The notes under the pieces: generated by a model
What the model was told of the DNA's origin: nothing
The model's database searches: none
Seen by the model: only the letters and a program-made list of their open reading frames with translations
Made by a program: the position numbers and the translations under genes
NCBI GenBank assembly: GCA_039807445.1
Contig: JBDHRG010000083.1
Span: 1 to 16,243 of the forward strand
Reading direction: 5' to 3'
DNA length: 16,243 bases
Origin: JBDHRG01 sp039807445
GTDB lineage: Bacteria > Pseudomonadota > Gammaproteobacteria > Competibacterales > Competibacteraceae
In this document: positions 1 through 6,263 of the stretch, piece after piece
Position numbering within the stretch: the first letter of the stretch is position 1
Layout of the letters: each line of letters starts with the position of its first letter

Positions 1-666
1 GCCTTCTGCGAAGACCTCCAGCCACTCCCGCACCGCCACGCGCGTCGCCGCATGCACCGCAGCTCCGAGCGCCTGCCCCGCGGCGGTGTGCAGGCCGGCG
101 TAGCGGCTGCCCTCCCCTAATGGTGTGGCGATGGCGATGCAGTCGGTGCCCGTGCCGGTGATCGGGGCGCGGCCGTCGGGGCCGTGCCAGGGGTCGGCGA
201 GCAGCGCGGCGGTGCGGGCTTCGGTGGCGAGGCTCAGCGCCTCGAGCAGCGCCGGTTCGGCCAGCGGCACCGACACGCGGGCGAGGAGGTTGATGGTGCC
301 GGGCGTCCACGGGCGGGCGCCGCGCGGGTCGGCGACGCGGCAGGCGTTCGACAGGCCGACGGTGACGACGGCGTCGGCCCGCACGCCGTCGACCTCGGCG
401 GCGCGCCAGTGGTGGGCGCCGACTTCGCGCGAAGTCATCAGCCCGACGGCGTGATCCAGCCCGCGCGCGGCGAGGCGCTCGGCGAGCAGGCGTTCGGGGT
501 CGGTGTCGAGGCCGAGCTCGGCGTCGTGGACCTGCAGCCAGGCGACGGTGTCGGTCTCGACCAGGCCGGGGTGGTGCACCGCCCAGCTCAGCACGCGGTG
601 CGGGCTGCCGAGATGGGCGATCAGCCAGGGGGTGGCCAGTTCCAGGGTGAGCGGCGCGCCGCCCAT
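1..666 (-). CDS. cbiZ: Adenosylcobinamide amidohydrolase CbiZ (3' end beyond the left edge)
   Basis: The first 222 codons of a minus-strand gene are present with no stop before the window edge. The translation carries the CbiZ signatures in order: RVLSWAV near residue 24, MTSREVGAHHW near 76, TVGLSNACR near 100, WTPGTINLL near 117 and TGTGTDCIAIATP near 168. CbiZ cleaves the aminopropanol-linked nucleotide side of salvaged corrinoids (adenosylcobinamide to adenosylcobyric acid), so it remodels imported B12 precursors in the cytoplasm. The ATG at 666 is preceded by AAGGAG at 5-nt spacing, a strong start. The usual family length is about 220-240 aa, so little should be missing. No B12 riboswitch is visible upstream, so any cobalamin control must lie elsewhere or be absent. 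The gene diverges from the RHH gene at 853. Confidence 0.88.
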   Translation of the reverse strand, partial: MGGAPLTLELATPWLIAHLGSPHRVLSWAVHHPGLVETDTVAWLQVHDAELGLDTDPERLLAERLAARGLDHAVGLMTSREVGAHHWRAAEVDGVRADAVVTVGLSNACRVADPRGARPWTPGTINLLARVSVPLAEPALLEALSLATEARTAALLADPWHGPDGRAPITGTGTDCIAIATPLGEGSRYAGLHTAAGQALGAAVHAATRVAVREWLEVFAEG

Positions 667-830
667 CGCGACTCCTTGTCGGGTGTGTCTTTCATTCCCT
701 ATCGGCCGCGCGGTGCGGGACTCGAGCGCTTCGCGGATCTCCGAGCTCGTTTCGCATGCTACGGAAGTCGAGCGATGGCGGCCAAGCTGGATGGCGGAGC
801 GAACTGTGACATGAGGTTTCGTCCCGACTT

Positions 831-847
831 ATCCTGAGCCTCAGGAT
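831..847. promoter_or_regulatory. Perfect 17-bp palindrome, candidate operator
   Basis: ATCCTGAG-C-CTCAGGAT is a perfect inverted repeat of 8-bp arms around a single base. It ends 5 bp before the ATG at 853 and overlaps the only Shine-Dalgarno-like bases (AGGA). Antitoxins with RHH domains usually repress their own promoter through such palindromes, so self-regulation of the downstream gene is the natural reading. The palindrome is seen directly; its use as an operator is inferred. Confidence 0.5.
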
Positions 848-852
848 CCGCC

Positions 853-1098
853 ATGACGGAACCCCGCATGCCCGCCTCCATACGCGAGAAATTCTCTTCC
901 CAAGCGGCCCCCGAGGTCCTGGAGGCCCTGCGCCGGATCGCCGAATCCGAAGGCCGGCCGTTCCAGGCCGTCCTCGACGAGGCGCTACGCGAGTACATCG
1001 AGCGCAAGGAGAAAGGGCGGCCGCGCCGCCACGTGATGGAGGCGTTCGCCCAGAGCATGGGCGAGTTCGACAGCCTGTACTGCGAGCTCACGAAGTGA
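853..1098 (+). CDS. Orphan ribbon-helix-helix antitoxin-like protein
   Basis: 81 aa. Residues 18-52 (PEVLEALRRIAESEG...EALREYIERKE) look like an RHH or Arc/CopG-type DNA-binding region. The tail (VMEAFAQSMGEFDSLYCELTK) resembles the toxin-binding tail of antitoxins that I recall preceding Doc/Fic-type death-on-curing toxins. No toxin follows: the next gene is a DUF1640-type protein, so this is an orphan or a remnant of a pair. Two in-frame ATGs (853 and 868) are possible. The first is taken because AGGA lies just upstream, although the conserved part begins near the second. The 17-bp palindrome right before the start fits autorepression. Function is inferred from fold and context. Confidence 0.6.
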   Translation: MTEPRMPASIREKFSSQAAPEVLEALRRIAESEGRPFQAVLDEALREYIERKEKGRPRRHVMEAFAQSMGEFDSLYCELTK

Positions 1099-1150
1099 CA
1101 TCACGAGGAGTGCGCGGTCCTTCGCTACTCTGTACGTGGAGGTACGTTCG

Positions 1151-1420
1151 ATGCCCATCGCCTTCGACACCAACGAGCACGTCCGCCAGCTCGAAGCCGC
1201 ACACGCCACGCGCGAACTGGCCGAGGCCATCGTCCATGTGGTCGTGGCCGCCCAGACCGGTGCCGATTTCGCGACCAAGGCTGACATCGCCGAGATGCGC
1301 ACCGAGTTCCAGGTGCTGCGCGCCGAGCTGCGCGAGCTCGAGCTGCGCCTGACCATCAAGCTCGGCGCCATGATCGCCGGCGCGGTTGCCATCACTGCGG
1401 CGTTGGTGAAGCTGCTCTAG
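1151..1420 (+). CDS. DUF1640-like coiled-coil small membrane protein
   Basis: 89 aa. It opens with MPIAFDTNEHVRQLEAA and continues with TKADIAEMRTEF, an amphipathic coiled coil (about residues 40-66). It ends in one membrane helix (AMIAGAVAITAALVKLL, 71-89). This is the layout of the small DUF1640/CCDC90-like proteins common in proteobacteria, which often lie near toxin-antitoxin genes; their function is not established. The ATG at 1151 is preferred over the in-frame GTG at 1136 because GGAGG at 1138-1142 sits 8 nt before the ATG and would lie inside the longer frame. Expect an inner-membrane protein with a cytoplasmic coiled coil, probably oligomeric. Confidence 0.65.
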   Translation: MPIAFDTNEHVRQLEAAHATRELAEAIVHVVVAAQTGADFATKADIAEMRTEFQVLRAELRELELRLTIKLGAMIAGAVAITAALVKLL

Positions 1421-1577
1421 AGCCTACATGGACCGCTCTCGGGGCTCGACTGCAAGGTCCGGGCTGCTCTAGTAGCGCCGCCAAACGCATTTCCTTGCGC
1501 CCCTTTCCCTGGAGTGGCCAGGTCGAGGGAACCGTAGTGAAGCCGCGCGGTCCTCTCTGCCGCGCCCGCCGAACGCG

Positions 1578-1583
1578 TAGAAT
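1578..1583 (+). promoter_or_regulatory. Candidate -10 element for the moxR gene
   Basis: TAGAAT matches the sigma-70 -10 consensus at 5 of 6 positions and stands out in very GC-rich DNA. It lies 34 nt upstream of the ATG at 1618. I see no convincing -35 at 16-18 bp, so the promoter call is tentative. Confidence 0.35.
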
Positions 1584-1617
1584 CGCCCCCCATGCCCCTG
1601 CGACCCGAGGATCCGCG

Positions 1618-2466
1618 ATGCGCCGCTTCACCGGCACCGAGACCTACGTCACCACGCCTGAGCTCGAGCTCGCCGTCAACGCCGCGATCACGCTCGGCCG
1701 GCCGCTGCTGATCAAGGGCGAACCCGGCACCGGCAAGACGCGGCTGGCCGAGGAAGTCGCCGCCAGCCTCGGCGCGCCGCTGATCCAGTGGCACATCAAG
1801 TCGACCACCAAGGCACGCCAGGGGCTGTACGAGTACGACGCGGTCGCGCGGCTGCGCGACTCGCAGCTCGGCGACCCGCGCGTGCACGACATCGGCCACT
1901 ACATCGTCAAGGGCAAGCTGTGGGAGGCGTTCGAGTCGCCGGCGCGGCCGGTGCTGCTGATCGACGAAATCGACAAGGCCGACATCGAGTTCCCGAACGA
2001 CCTGCTGCTCGAGCTCGACCGCATGGAGTTCTTCGTCTACGAGACCGGCGAGACGGTCTGCGCACGCGCGCGCCCGATCATCGTCATCACCAGCAACAAC
2101 GAGAAGGAGCTTCCCGACGCCTTCCTGCGTCGCTGCTTCTTCCACTACATCCGCTTCCCCGACCGCGAGACGATGCAGGCGATCGTCGACGCGCACTACC
2201 CGGGGCTGAAGCGCGAGCTGCTGGCCGAGTCGCTGAACGCCTTCTTCGAGATCCGCGAGCTGCCCGGGCTGAAGAAGCGCCCCTCGACCTCGGAACTGCT
2301 CGACTGGCTCAAGCTGCTGCTGGCCGAAGACATCCCGCCCGAGGCGCTGCGCGCCGACGACATGCGCCGCGCGATCCCGCCGCTGGCCGGGGCGCTGCTC
2401 AAGCACGAGCAGGACGTGCACCTGTTCGAGCGCCTGGTCTTCCTGCACCGGCGGCAGGGGCGGTGA
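1618..2466 (+). CDS. MoxR-family AAA+ ATPase
   Basis: 282 aa, the normal size for a MoxR-type ATPase. Walker A is GEPGTGKT (34-41), Walker B is VLLIDEIDK (112-120), and the sensor-1/arginine region is TSNNEKELPDAFLRRC (158-173). These proteins act as chaperone-like ATPases, usually with a VWA-domain partner encoded next door, to insert cofactors or remodel a target complex in the cytoplasm. The likely partner here is the CoxE-like VWA gene at 3944, displaced by about 1.5 kb. The ATG at 1618 has GAGG 8 nt upstream; longer in-frame readings add an arginine-rich stretch not expected in the family. The target protein cannot be named from this window. Confidence 0.9.
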   Translation: MRRFTGTETYVTTPELELAVNAAITLGRPLLIKGEPGTGKTRLAEEVAASLGAPLIQWHIKSTTKARQGLYEYDAVARLRDSQLGDPRVHDIGHYIVKGKLWEAFESPARPVLLIDEIDKADIEFPNDLLLELDRMEFFVYETGETVCARARPIIVITSNNEKELPDAFLRRCFFHYIRFPDRETMQAIVDAHYPGLKRELLAESLNAFFEIRELPGLKKRPSTSELLDWLKLLLAEDIPPEALRADDMRRAIPPLAGALLKHEQDVHLFERLVFLHRRQGR

Positions 2467-2471
2467 AAGCC

Positions 2472-2717
2472 ATGGACCTGGTCTGGTTCCTGCTGATCGG
2501 CGGCCTCGCCGGCTTCCTGGCGGCGCAGCGCGAGAAGACCGGGCTGGCCGCGGTCGGCGGGCTGGTGCTCGGCGTCTCCGGCGCGCTCGCCGGCGGCTAC
2601 GTGCTCGGGGCGCTCGGCGCCCCGGTCGGCGGGCTGCTGTTCGCCTTCGCCGGCGTCGCCATCGGTGTCTGGGGCGTGCCGGCGCTGCGCGCCTGGCAGC
2701 GGCGCTCGAAACCCTGA
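2472..2717 (+). CDS. Small glycine-rich integral membrane protein
   Basis: 81 aa, starting 5 nt after the moxR stop, so probably cotranscribed. It is nearly all hydrophobic, with about three membrane segments: residues 2-18, 25-45 and 50-70. Glycine-rich stretches such as GGLVLGVSGALAGGYVLG precede a basic tail RAWQRRSKP. The layout is reminiscent of small GlsB/YeaQ-like stress membrane proteins but I do not see the family signature clearly. The basic C-terminus suggests a cytoplasmic tail. No specific function can be assigned. Confidence 0.6.
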   Translation: MDLVWFLLIGGLAGFLAAQREKTGLAAVGGLVLGVSGALAGGYVLGALGAPVGGLLFAFAGVAIGVWGVPALRAWQRRSKP

Positions 2718-2772
2718 GCGTCGAACGAAGACCAAGTACGGGAGGCCTTCGGGACTTGAACGAGGACACCGC

Positions 2773-3408
2773 ATGATCACCGCTCGACGCACCGCCGCCG
2801 CGCTCGCCTGCGCGCTGCTCGCCGCCGCGGCGCACGCCGCCGAAGGCAAGCGCAGCAGCGGCGCCTGGCAATCCTCGGTCGAACGCATCCAGGGCGAGAC
2901 GCTGTACCGCGCCGCGACCGCCGATCGCGAGTCGGGCACGCGCCTGCTCGTCGACCTGCGCGGTCCGGCCTGCGATGCGCCGGGATTCACCATCGTCGAC
3001 ACGCTGAGCAAGCCACGCAAGGACGACGAGCTGCTGCCGACCTCCGCCCGCGCGCGCGTCGACGAGGCGCCGCTGCACCCGATCGACGCCATGGTGGCGT
3101 TCCGCAAGGGTTCGCGCGAGGTGCTGATCGAGCTCAAGCCCGAGGACCCGCAGCGCCTGCTCGACGAACTCGGCCGCGGCGACACGCTGCGCTTCGAGCT
3201 GCTGAACCCGAGCCGCGGCGAGCCGATCTACCTGCGCTACGGCTTGCGCGGTTCCGGCGACGCGCTCGGGCGCGCCCGCACGCTGTGCCTGGACGCCGCC
3301 GGCCACGCGGCGCCCGAGCCGCGCGGCCGGCGCGAGCAGCGCCACCCCGACGCGCGCTACTTCGACGAAGCGCCGCCGACGCCGGCCGGCAGGGAGCGTT
3401 TCCTCTGA
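2773..3408 (+). CDS. Exported protein of unknown function
   Basis: 211 aa. The N-terminus is a clear Sec signal peptide (MITARRTAAALACALLAAAAHA, with an AHA cleavage box at residues 20-22). The mature part has a mixed alpha/beta character and two cysteines (in PACDAPGF and RTLCLDAAG) that could form a periplasmic disulfide. Its C-terminal 40 residues are rich in Arg, Pro and Glu and look disordered. I do not recognise a family. It lies 55 bp after the small membrane protein and before a repeat element, and its TGA lies inside a perfect 16-bp palindrome. Codon use matches its neighbours. Confidence 0.65.
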   Translation: MITARRTAAALACALLAAAAHAAEGKRSSGAWQSSVERIQGETLYRAATADRESGTRLLVDLRGPACDAPGFTIVDTLSKPRKDDELLPTSARARVDEAPLHPIDAMVAFRKGSREVLIELKPEDPQRLLDELGRGDTLRFELLNPSRGEPIYLRYGLRGSGDALGRARTLCLDAAGHAAPEPRGRREQRHPDARYFDEAPPTPAGRERFL

Positions 3409-3417
3409 GCTCAGAGG
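3402..3417. repeat. Perfect 16-bp palindrome at the stop codon
   Basis: CCTCTGAGCTCAGAGG reads the same on both strands and contains the TGA stop (3406-3408) of the exported-protein gene. As RNA it could form a 6-bp stem with an AGCT loop. No U-run follows, so it is a weak terminator candidate; it could instead mark the edge of the repeat element that begins just downstream. Confidence 0.45.
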
Positions 3418-3418
3418 C

Positions 3419-3600
3419 TGTAAATCATTCGTCTGAGAGCGGGACGAGGGGGATGTCGCTGCGCTCATTCTCGGCAGACTTCCCTGTCTGCCTCCGAGGT
3501 ACGGCGCCGCTCCGCGCTGTCCTGCGCACGCGGCGCGCGTAATCCGCTCCGCGACATCCCCCTCGCCCCGCTTGCCCACCTCGGCGCTGATTCATTTACA
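3419..3600. repeat. Inverted-repeat element, copy 1 (long form)
   Basis: Two 22-bp arms at 3438-3459 and 3551-3572 are inverted repeats with a single mismatch; the shared core is CGAGGGGGATGTCGC. A further inverted TGTAAAT pair lies outside them (3419-3425 and 3594-3600), so the element may be about 182 bp with nested ends. Inside is a perfect hairpin, GGCAGAC (3473-3479) with GTCTGCC (3486-3492). A shorter relative of the same sequence lies at 8061-8156. Two related copies, both in intergenic space after a + strand gene, point to a dispersed non-coding repeat family (REP- or MITE-like). It encodes no protein that I can see. Confidence 0.7.
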
Positions 3601-3605
3601 AACGC

Positions 3606-3719
3606 TCAGTGCCGCCCGGCGCGGCGCACCGCGGCGAACAGCCCCGACAGCCCCAGGCCGAACAGCAGCGCGGTGGCCGGTTCGTGCACCGCGCTGCCGA
3701 GGATCTTCTTCTGCTCCAT
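3606..3719 (-). CDS. Micro-ORF with PEP-CTERM-like C-terminal tail
   Basis: 37 codons with GGGGGGAG just before the ATG at 3719. After MEQKKILGSAV the sequence is EPATALLFGLGLSGLFAAVRR, then AGRH and a stop. That is the three-part layout of a PEP-CTERM exosortase signal: a Pro-Glu-Pro-like motif (here HEPAT), a hydrophobic helix and an arginine cluster at the very end. Real substrates carry an export signal and a long body before this tail, both missing here. This is therefore either a stranded 3' end of a lost gene or a tiny membrane peptide. The frame stays open upstream to a stop near 3814 with no recognisable sequence. It abuts repeat copy 1. Confidence 0.4.
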   Translation of the reverse strand: MEQKKILGSAVHEPATALLFGLGLSGLFAAVRRAGRH

Positions 3720-3943
3720 CGCTCCCCCCTTCGCCCGTTCGGGCGCCCGGCACTCGCTGGATGCGCATCCTGACAGGCAAAATCCGTGCTCAGCCGTACA
3801 AGGGCTTTCCGTTCAAGCGCTTGTCGCCGACGATGCGCCGACCGCCCCGGCGACTGCAAAGAATCCCGACAGGGCGAAAGGCTGGCCAAGGCCGCCGGCG
3901 CATGGTTCGATGGCACGGTCCCGTTCGGCCGGAGTTTCCCGCG

Positions 3944-5131
3944 ATGCTCGTCGATTTCTTCCTCAGGCTGCGCGCCCACGACGTTCCGGTCTCGCCGACC
4001 GAGTTCCTGACGCTGCTCGAAGCGCTCGAGGCGCGCCTCGCCGGCTGCTCGGTCGAGGACTTCTACGCGCTGGCGCGGCTCGCGCTGGTCAAGGACGAGC
4101 GCCACTACGACCGCTTCGACCGCGCCTTCGCCGAGTACGCGCGCGGCCTCGAGGGCCTGCGCCTGCCCACCGGCGAGATCCCGGCCGAGTGGCTGCGCGC
4201 CGGGCTACGCCGCCTGCTCGACCCCGAGACGCGCGCCGCGCTCGAGGCGCTGGGCTGGGAGCGGCTGATGGACGAGCTGGCGAAGCGCCTGGCCGAACAG
4301 ACCGAAGCGCACCACGGCGGCTCGAAGTGGATCGGCACCGGCGGCACCTCGCCCTTCGGCCACGGCGGCGTTCACCCCGAGGGGGTGCGCATCGGCGGCG
4401 CTTCGCGCGAGCGGCGCGCGGTCAAGGTCTGGGAGCGGCGCGAGTTCCGCAACCTCGACGACCAGCTCGAGCTCGGCACGCGCAACTTCCAGCTGGCGCT
4501 GCGCAAGCTGCGCACCTTCGCGCGCGAGGGCGCGCCCGAAGAGCTCGACCTCGACGGCACCATCGCCGCGACCGCGCGCCAGGGCGGGCTGCTCGACCTC
4601 AGGCTGCAGCCCGAGCGCCACAACGCCGCCAGGCTGCTGCTGTTCCTCGACGCCGGCGGTTCGATGGACGATCACGTGCACCTGTGCGAGACGCTGTTCT
4701 CGGCGGCGCGCGCCGAGTTCAAGCACCTCGAGCACTTCTACTTCCACAACTGCGTGTACGAATCGGTGTGGCGCGACAACCGCCGCCGCTTCGACCAGCG
4801 CGTCCCGCTCGGGCAGGTGCTCAACACCTATGGCCACGAGTACCGGCTGGTGCTGGTCGGCGACGCGACGATGAGCCCCTACGAGATCAGCCACCCCGGC
4901 GGCAGCGTCGAGCACCTGAACGAGGAGCCGGGTGCGGCGTGGCTGGCACGCCTGCTCGAGGCCTATCCGCGCGCGGTGTGGCTGAACCCGCAGCCCGAGC
5001 ACGTCTGGGAGCGCATCGCCTCGATCCGGCTGATCGACCAGGCGATGCGGGGGCGCATGTTCCCGCTGACCCCCGACGGCCTCGAGCGCGCCACCGCCTG
5101 CCTGCGCCGCGGTGCGGCAGTGCAGGCCTGA
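3944..5131 (+). CDS. CoxE-like VWA domain protein
   Basis: 395 aa. The N-terminal half (MLVDFFLRLRAHDVPVSPTEF...) is the helical region typical of CoxE/VWA proteins that accompany MoxR ATPases. The C-terminal VWA fold starts at LLLFLDAGGSMDDH, with the MIDAS-like DxGGS at residues 236-240, followed by FYFHNCVYE and VLVGDATMSPYEI. The protein is cytoplasmic and probably couples the MoxR ATPase at 1618 to a client complex. The start at 3944 is chosen because GGAG lies 9-12 nt upstream and the family motif begins right there; the longer upstream frame is arginine-rich and overlaps the micro-ORF. The 223 bases before it hold no other convincing gene or strong promoter. Confidence 0.88.
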   Translation: MLVDFFLRLRAHDVPVSPTEFLTLLEALEARLAGCSVEDFYALARLALVKDERHYDRFDRAFAEYARGLEGLRLPTGEIPAEWLRAGLRRLLDPETRAALEALGWERLMDELAKRLAEQTEAHHGGSKWIGTGGTSPFGHGGVHPEGVRIGGASRERRAVKVWERREFRNLDDQLELGTRNFQLALRKLRTFAREGAPEELDLDGTIAATARQGGLLDLRLQPERHNAARLLLFLDAGGSMDDHVHLCETLFSAARAEFKHLEHFYFHNCVYESVWRDNRRRFDQRVPLGQVLNTYGHEYRLVLVGDATMSPYEISHPGGSVEHLNEEPGAAWLARLLEAYPRAVWLNPQPEHVWERIASIRLIDQAMRGRMFPLTPDGLERATACLRRGAAVQA

Positions 5132-5149
5132 TGCGCCCCACCCCGCAGC

Positions 5150-5178
5150 CTGGAGCCATGTGGAAGACGAGGCTCCAG
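5150..5178. terminator. Hairpin after the VWA gene, possible terminator
   Basis: CTGGAGCC (5150-5157) pairs perfectly with GGCTCCAG (5171-5178) across a 13-nt loop, 19 nt after the VWA stop. There is no U-run, so an intrinsic terminator is only possible, not shown. Confidence 0.3.
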
Positions 5179-5186
5179 AAGGCCCT

Positions 5187-5205
5187 CGTTAAGCATTCGT
5201 TAAGC
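5187..5205. promoter_or_regulatory. PmrA/QseB-like response-regulator box upstream of the C1 peptidase
   Basis: CGTTAAGC occurs twice, at 5187-5194 and 5198-5205, giving GTTAAG-N5-GTTAAG with an 11-bp period. On the other strand this reads CTTAAC-N5-CTTAAC, close to the known PmrA/QseB box (YTTAAK-N5-YTTAAK). A related repeat precedes the response-regulator gene in this window. It lies 85 bp before the peptidase ATG, consistent with a site next to a promoter. The repeat is seen; the binding protein is inferred. Confidence 0.55.
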
Positions 5206-5289
5206 AGAAAGGTCTAGCGTGCTCCGTGTTGCCCCGATCGGCGGCAATGCCCGGGCGTCCCCCGAAGACTGCCCTGCAAGGAGGTCACA

Positions 5290-6081
5290 ATGGCCACCAA
5301 GACACCCGCGGACACCCCGTCCGCCTTCGCTCCCCGCGGCCTGGGCTGGATCCCGGACCTGCCCGACTACCGCGACTTCCCCTACGCCAAGATCGCCCGC
5401 GCGCCGCTGGCGCTGCCGGCCGCCGTCGACCTGCGCGCGCAGTGCTCGCCGGTCGAGGATCAGGGCCAGCTGGGCAGCTGCACCGCCAACGCCCTGGTCG
5501 GGGCGCTGGAGCTCCTCGAGAAGAAGGACGGCGCGGCCTTCACCGACCTGAGCCGCCTGTTCGTCTACTACAACGAGCGCGCGCGCGAGCACCACACTCA
5601 CGTCGACAGCGGCGCCTATCTGCGCGACGGCATCAAGACGCTGGCCAGGCAGGGAGTCTGCCCCGAGTCGCTGTGGCCCTACGACATCGCCGCCTTCGCC
5701 CGCAGACCGCCCAAGGTGTGCTACGCGACCGCGCGGGACCACCAGATCCTGGCCTACTACCGGATCGACGGCGTCGACCAGTGCCGCCAGTGTCTGGCCG
5801 AAGGCTTCCCGTTCGTGTTCGGCTTCACCGTCTACTCCGCCTTCATGTCGACCGAGATGGCGCGGACCGGCATCCTCGACATGCCGGGGCCGGACGAGTC
5901 GGTGCAGGGCGGGCACGCGGTGATGGCCTGCGGCTACGACGACGCGCAGCGCCGCGTCCTCGTGCGCAACTCCTGGGGCGCGGCCTGGGGCATCGACGGC
6001 TACTTCACGATGCCCTACGACTACATTGCCAGCCGCAACCTGTCGGACGACTTCTGGGCCGTCCGCCGGCTCGAGGAGTGA
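5290..6081 (+). CDS. Papain-like C1A family cysteine peptidase
   Basis: 263 aa with strong AAGGAGG upstream. Opening residues LGWIPDLPDYRDF are typical of bacterial C1A peptidases. The active site is complete: oxyanion Gln58 and nucleophile Cys64 in DQGQLGSC, His209 in QGGHAVMACGYDD, and Asn227 in RNSWGAAWG. There is no signal peptide, membrane helix or evident long propeptide, so the enzyme is predicted to be cytoplasmic unless exported by another route. The upstream TTAAG direct repeat suggests control by the two-component regulator encoded next door on the opposite strand. The natural substrate is unknown. An inhibitor or immunity-like partner was looked for and not seen. Confidence 0.9.
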   Translation: MATKTPADTPSAFAPRGLGWIPDLPDYRDFPYAKIARAPLALPAAVDLRAQCSPVEDQGQLGSCTANALVGALELLEKKDGAAFTDLSRLFVYYNERAREHHTHVDSGAYLRDGIKTLARQGVCPESLWPYDIAAFARRPPKVCYATARDHQILAYYRIDGVDQCRQCLAEGFPFVFGFTVYSAFMSTEMARTGILDMPGPDESVQGGHAVMACGYDDAQRRVLVRNSWGAAWGIDGYFTMPYDYIASRNLSDDFWAVRRLEE

Positions 6082-6090
6082 TGCTGGCGC

Positions 6091-6246
6091 TCAGGCCGCA
6101 CGAAAGCGTGCCCGCACGCGCAAGCCCCCTGCCCTGTGCCCCGTCGCCGGGCTCGGGCACGACGCGGGCCGACCCGGCCGGCCGCCGACGAACACCTCCA
6201 GCACCGTCAGCACCGTCAGCAGCAGGCGGCGGCGGATCGACAGCAT
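6091..6246 (-). pseudogene. Remnant of the sensor histidine kinase partner
   Basis: The frame begins 17 nt after the response-regulator stop, where a cognate kinase gene normally starts. It opens with MLSIRRRLLLTVLTVL, the typical basic-then-hydrophobic start of QseC/TctE-like sensor kinases. It then loses sense after about 16-20 residues and ends after 51 codons with GGLRVRARFRAA, which looks like the last beta strand of a kinase ATP-binding domain. The pattern suggests one internal deletion that removed the sensor, HisKA and most of HATPase_c. An alternative is a chance reading of a shorter leftover. Confidence 0.5.
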
Positions 6247-6263
6247 CGCGATGGCCGTGATGA

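Noticed and set aside
667..852. Possible cobalamin riboswitch upstream of cbiZ
   Set aside because: A GGGAAT motif is present on the minus strand, but the conserved B12-box and the CCCGCAACTGT-type core are absent and the leader is short.
1411..1473. Direct repeat GCTGCTCTAG at 1411-1420 and 1464-1473
   Set aside because: Only 10 bp, and it includes the DUF1640 stop; likely chance.
1417..3579. Long minus-strand open frame of about 720 codons
   Set aside because: It is an antisense shadow of moxR and its neighbours. Composition is repetitive Arg/Ala/Gly/Val typical of reversed GC-rich codons, with no recognisable domain.
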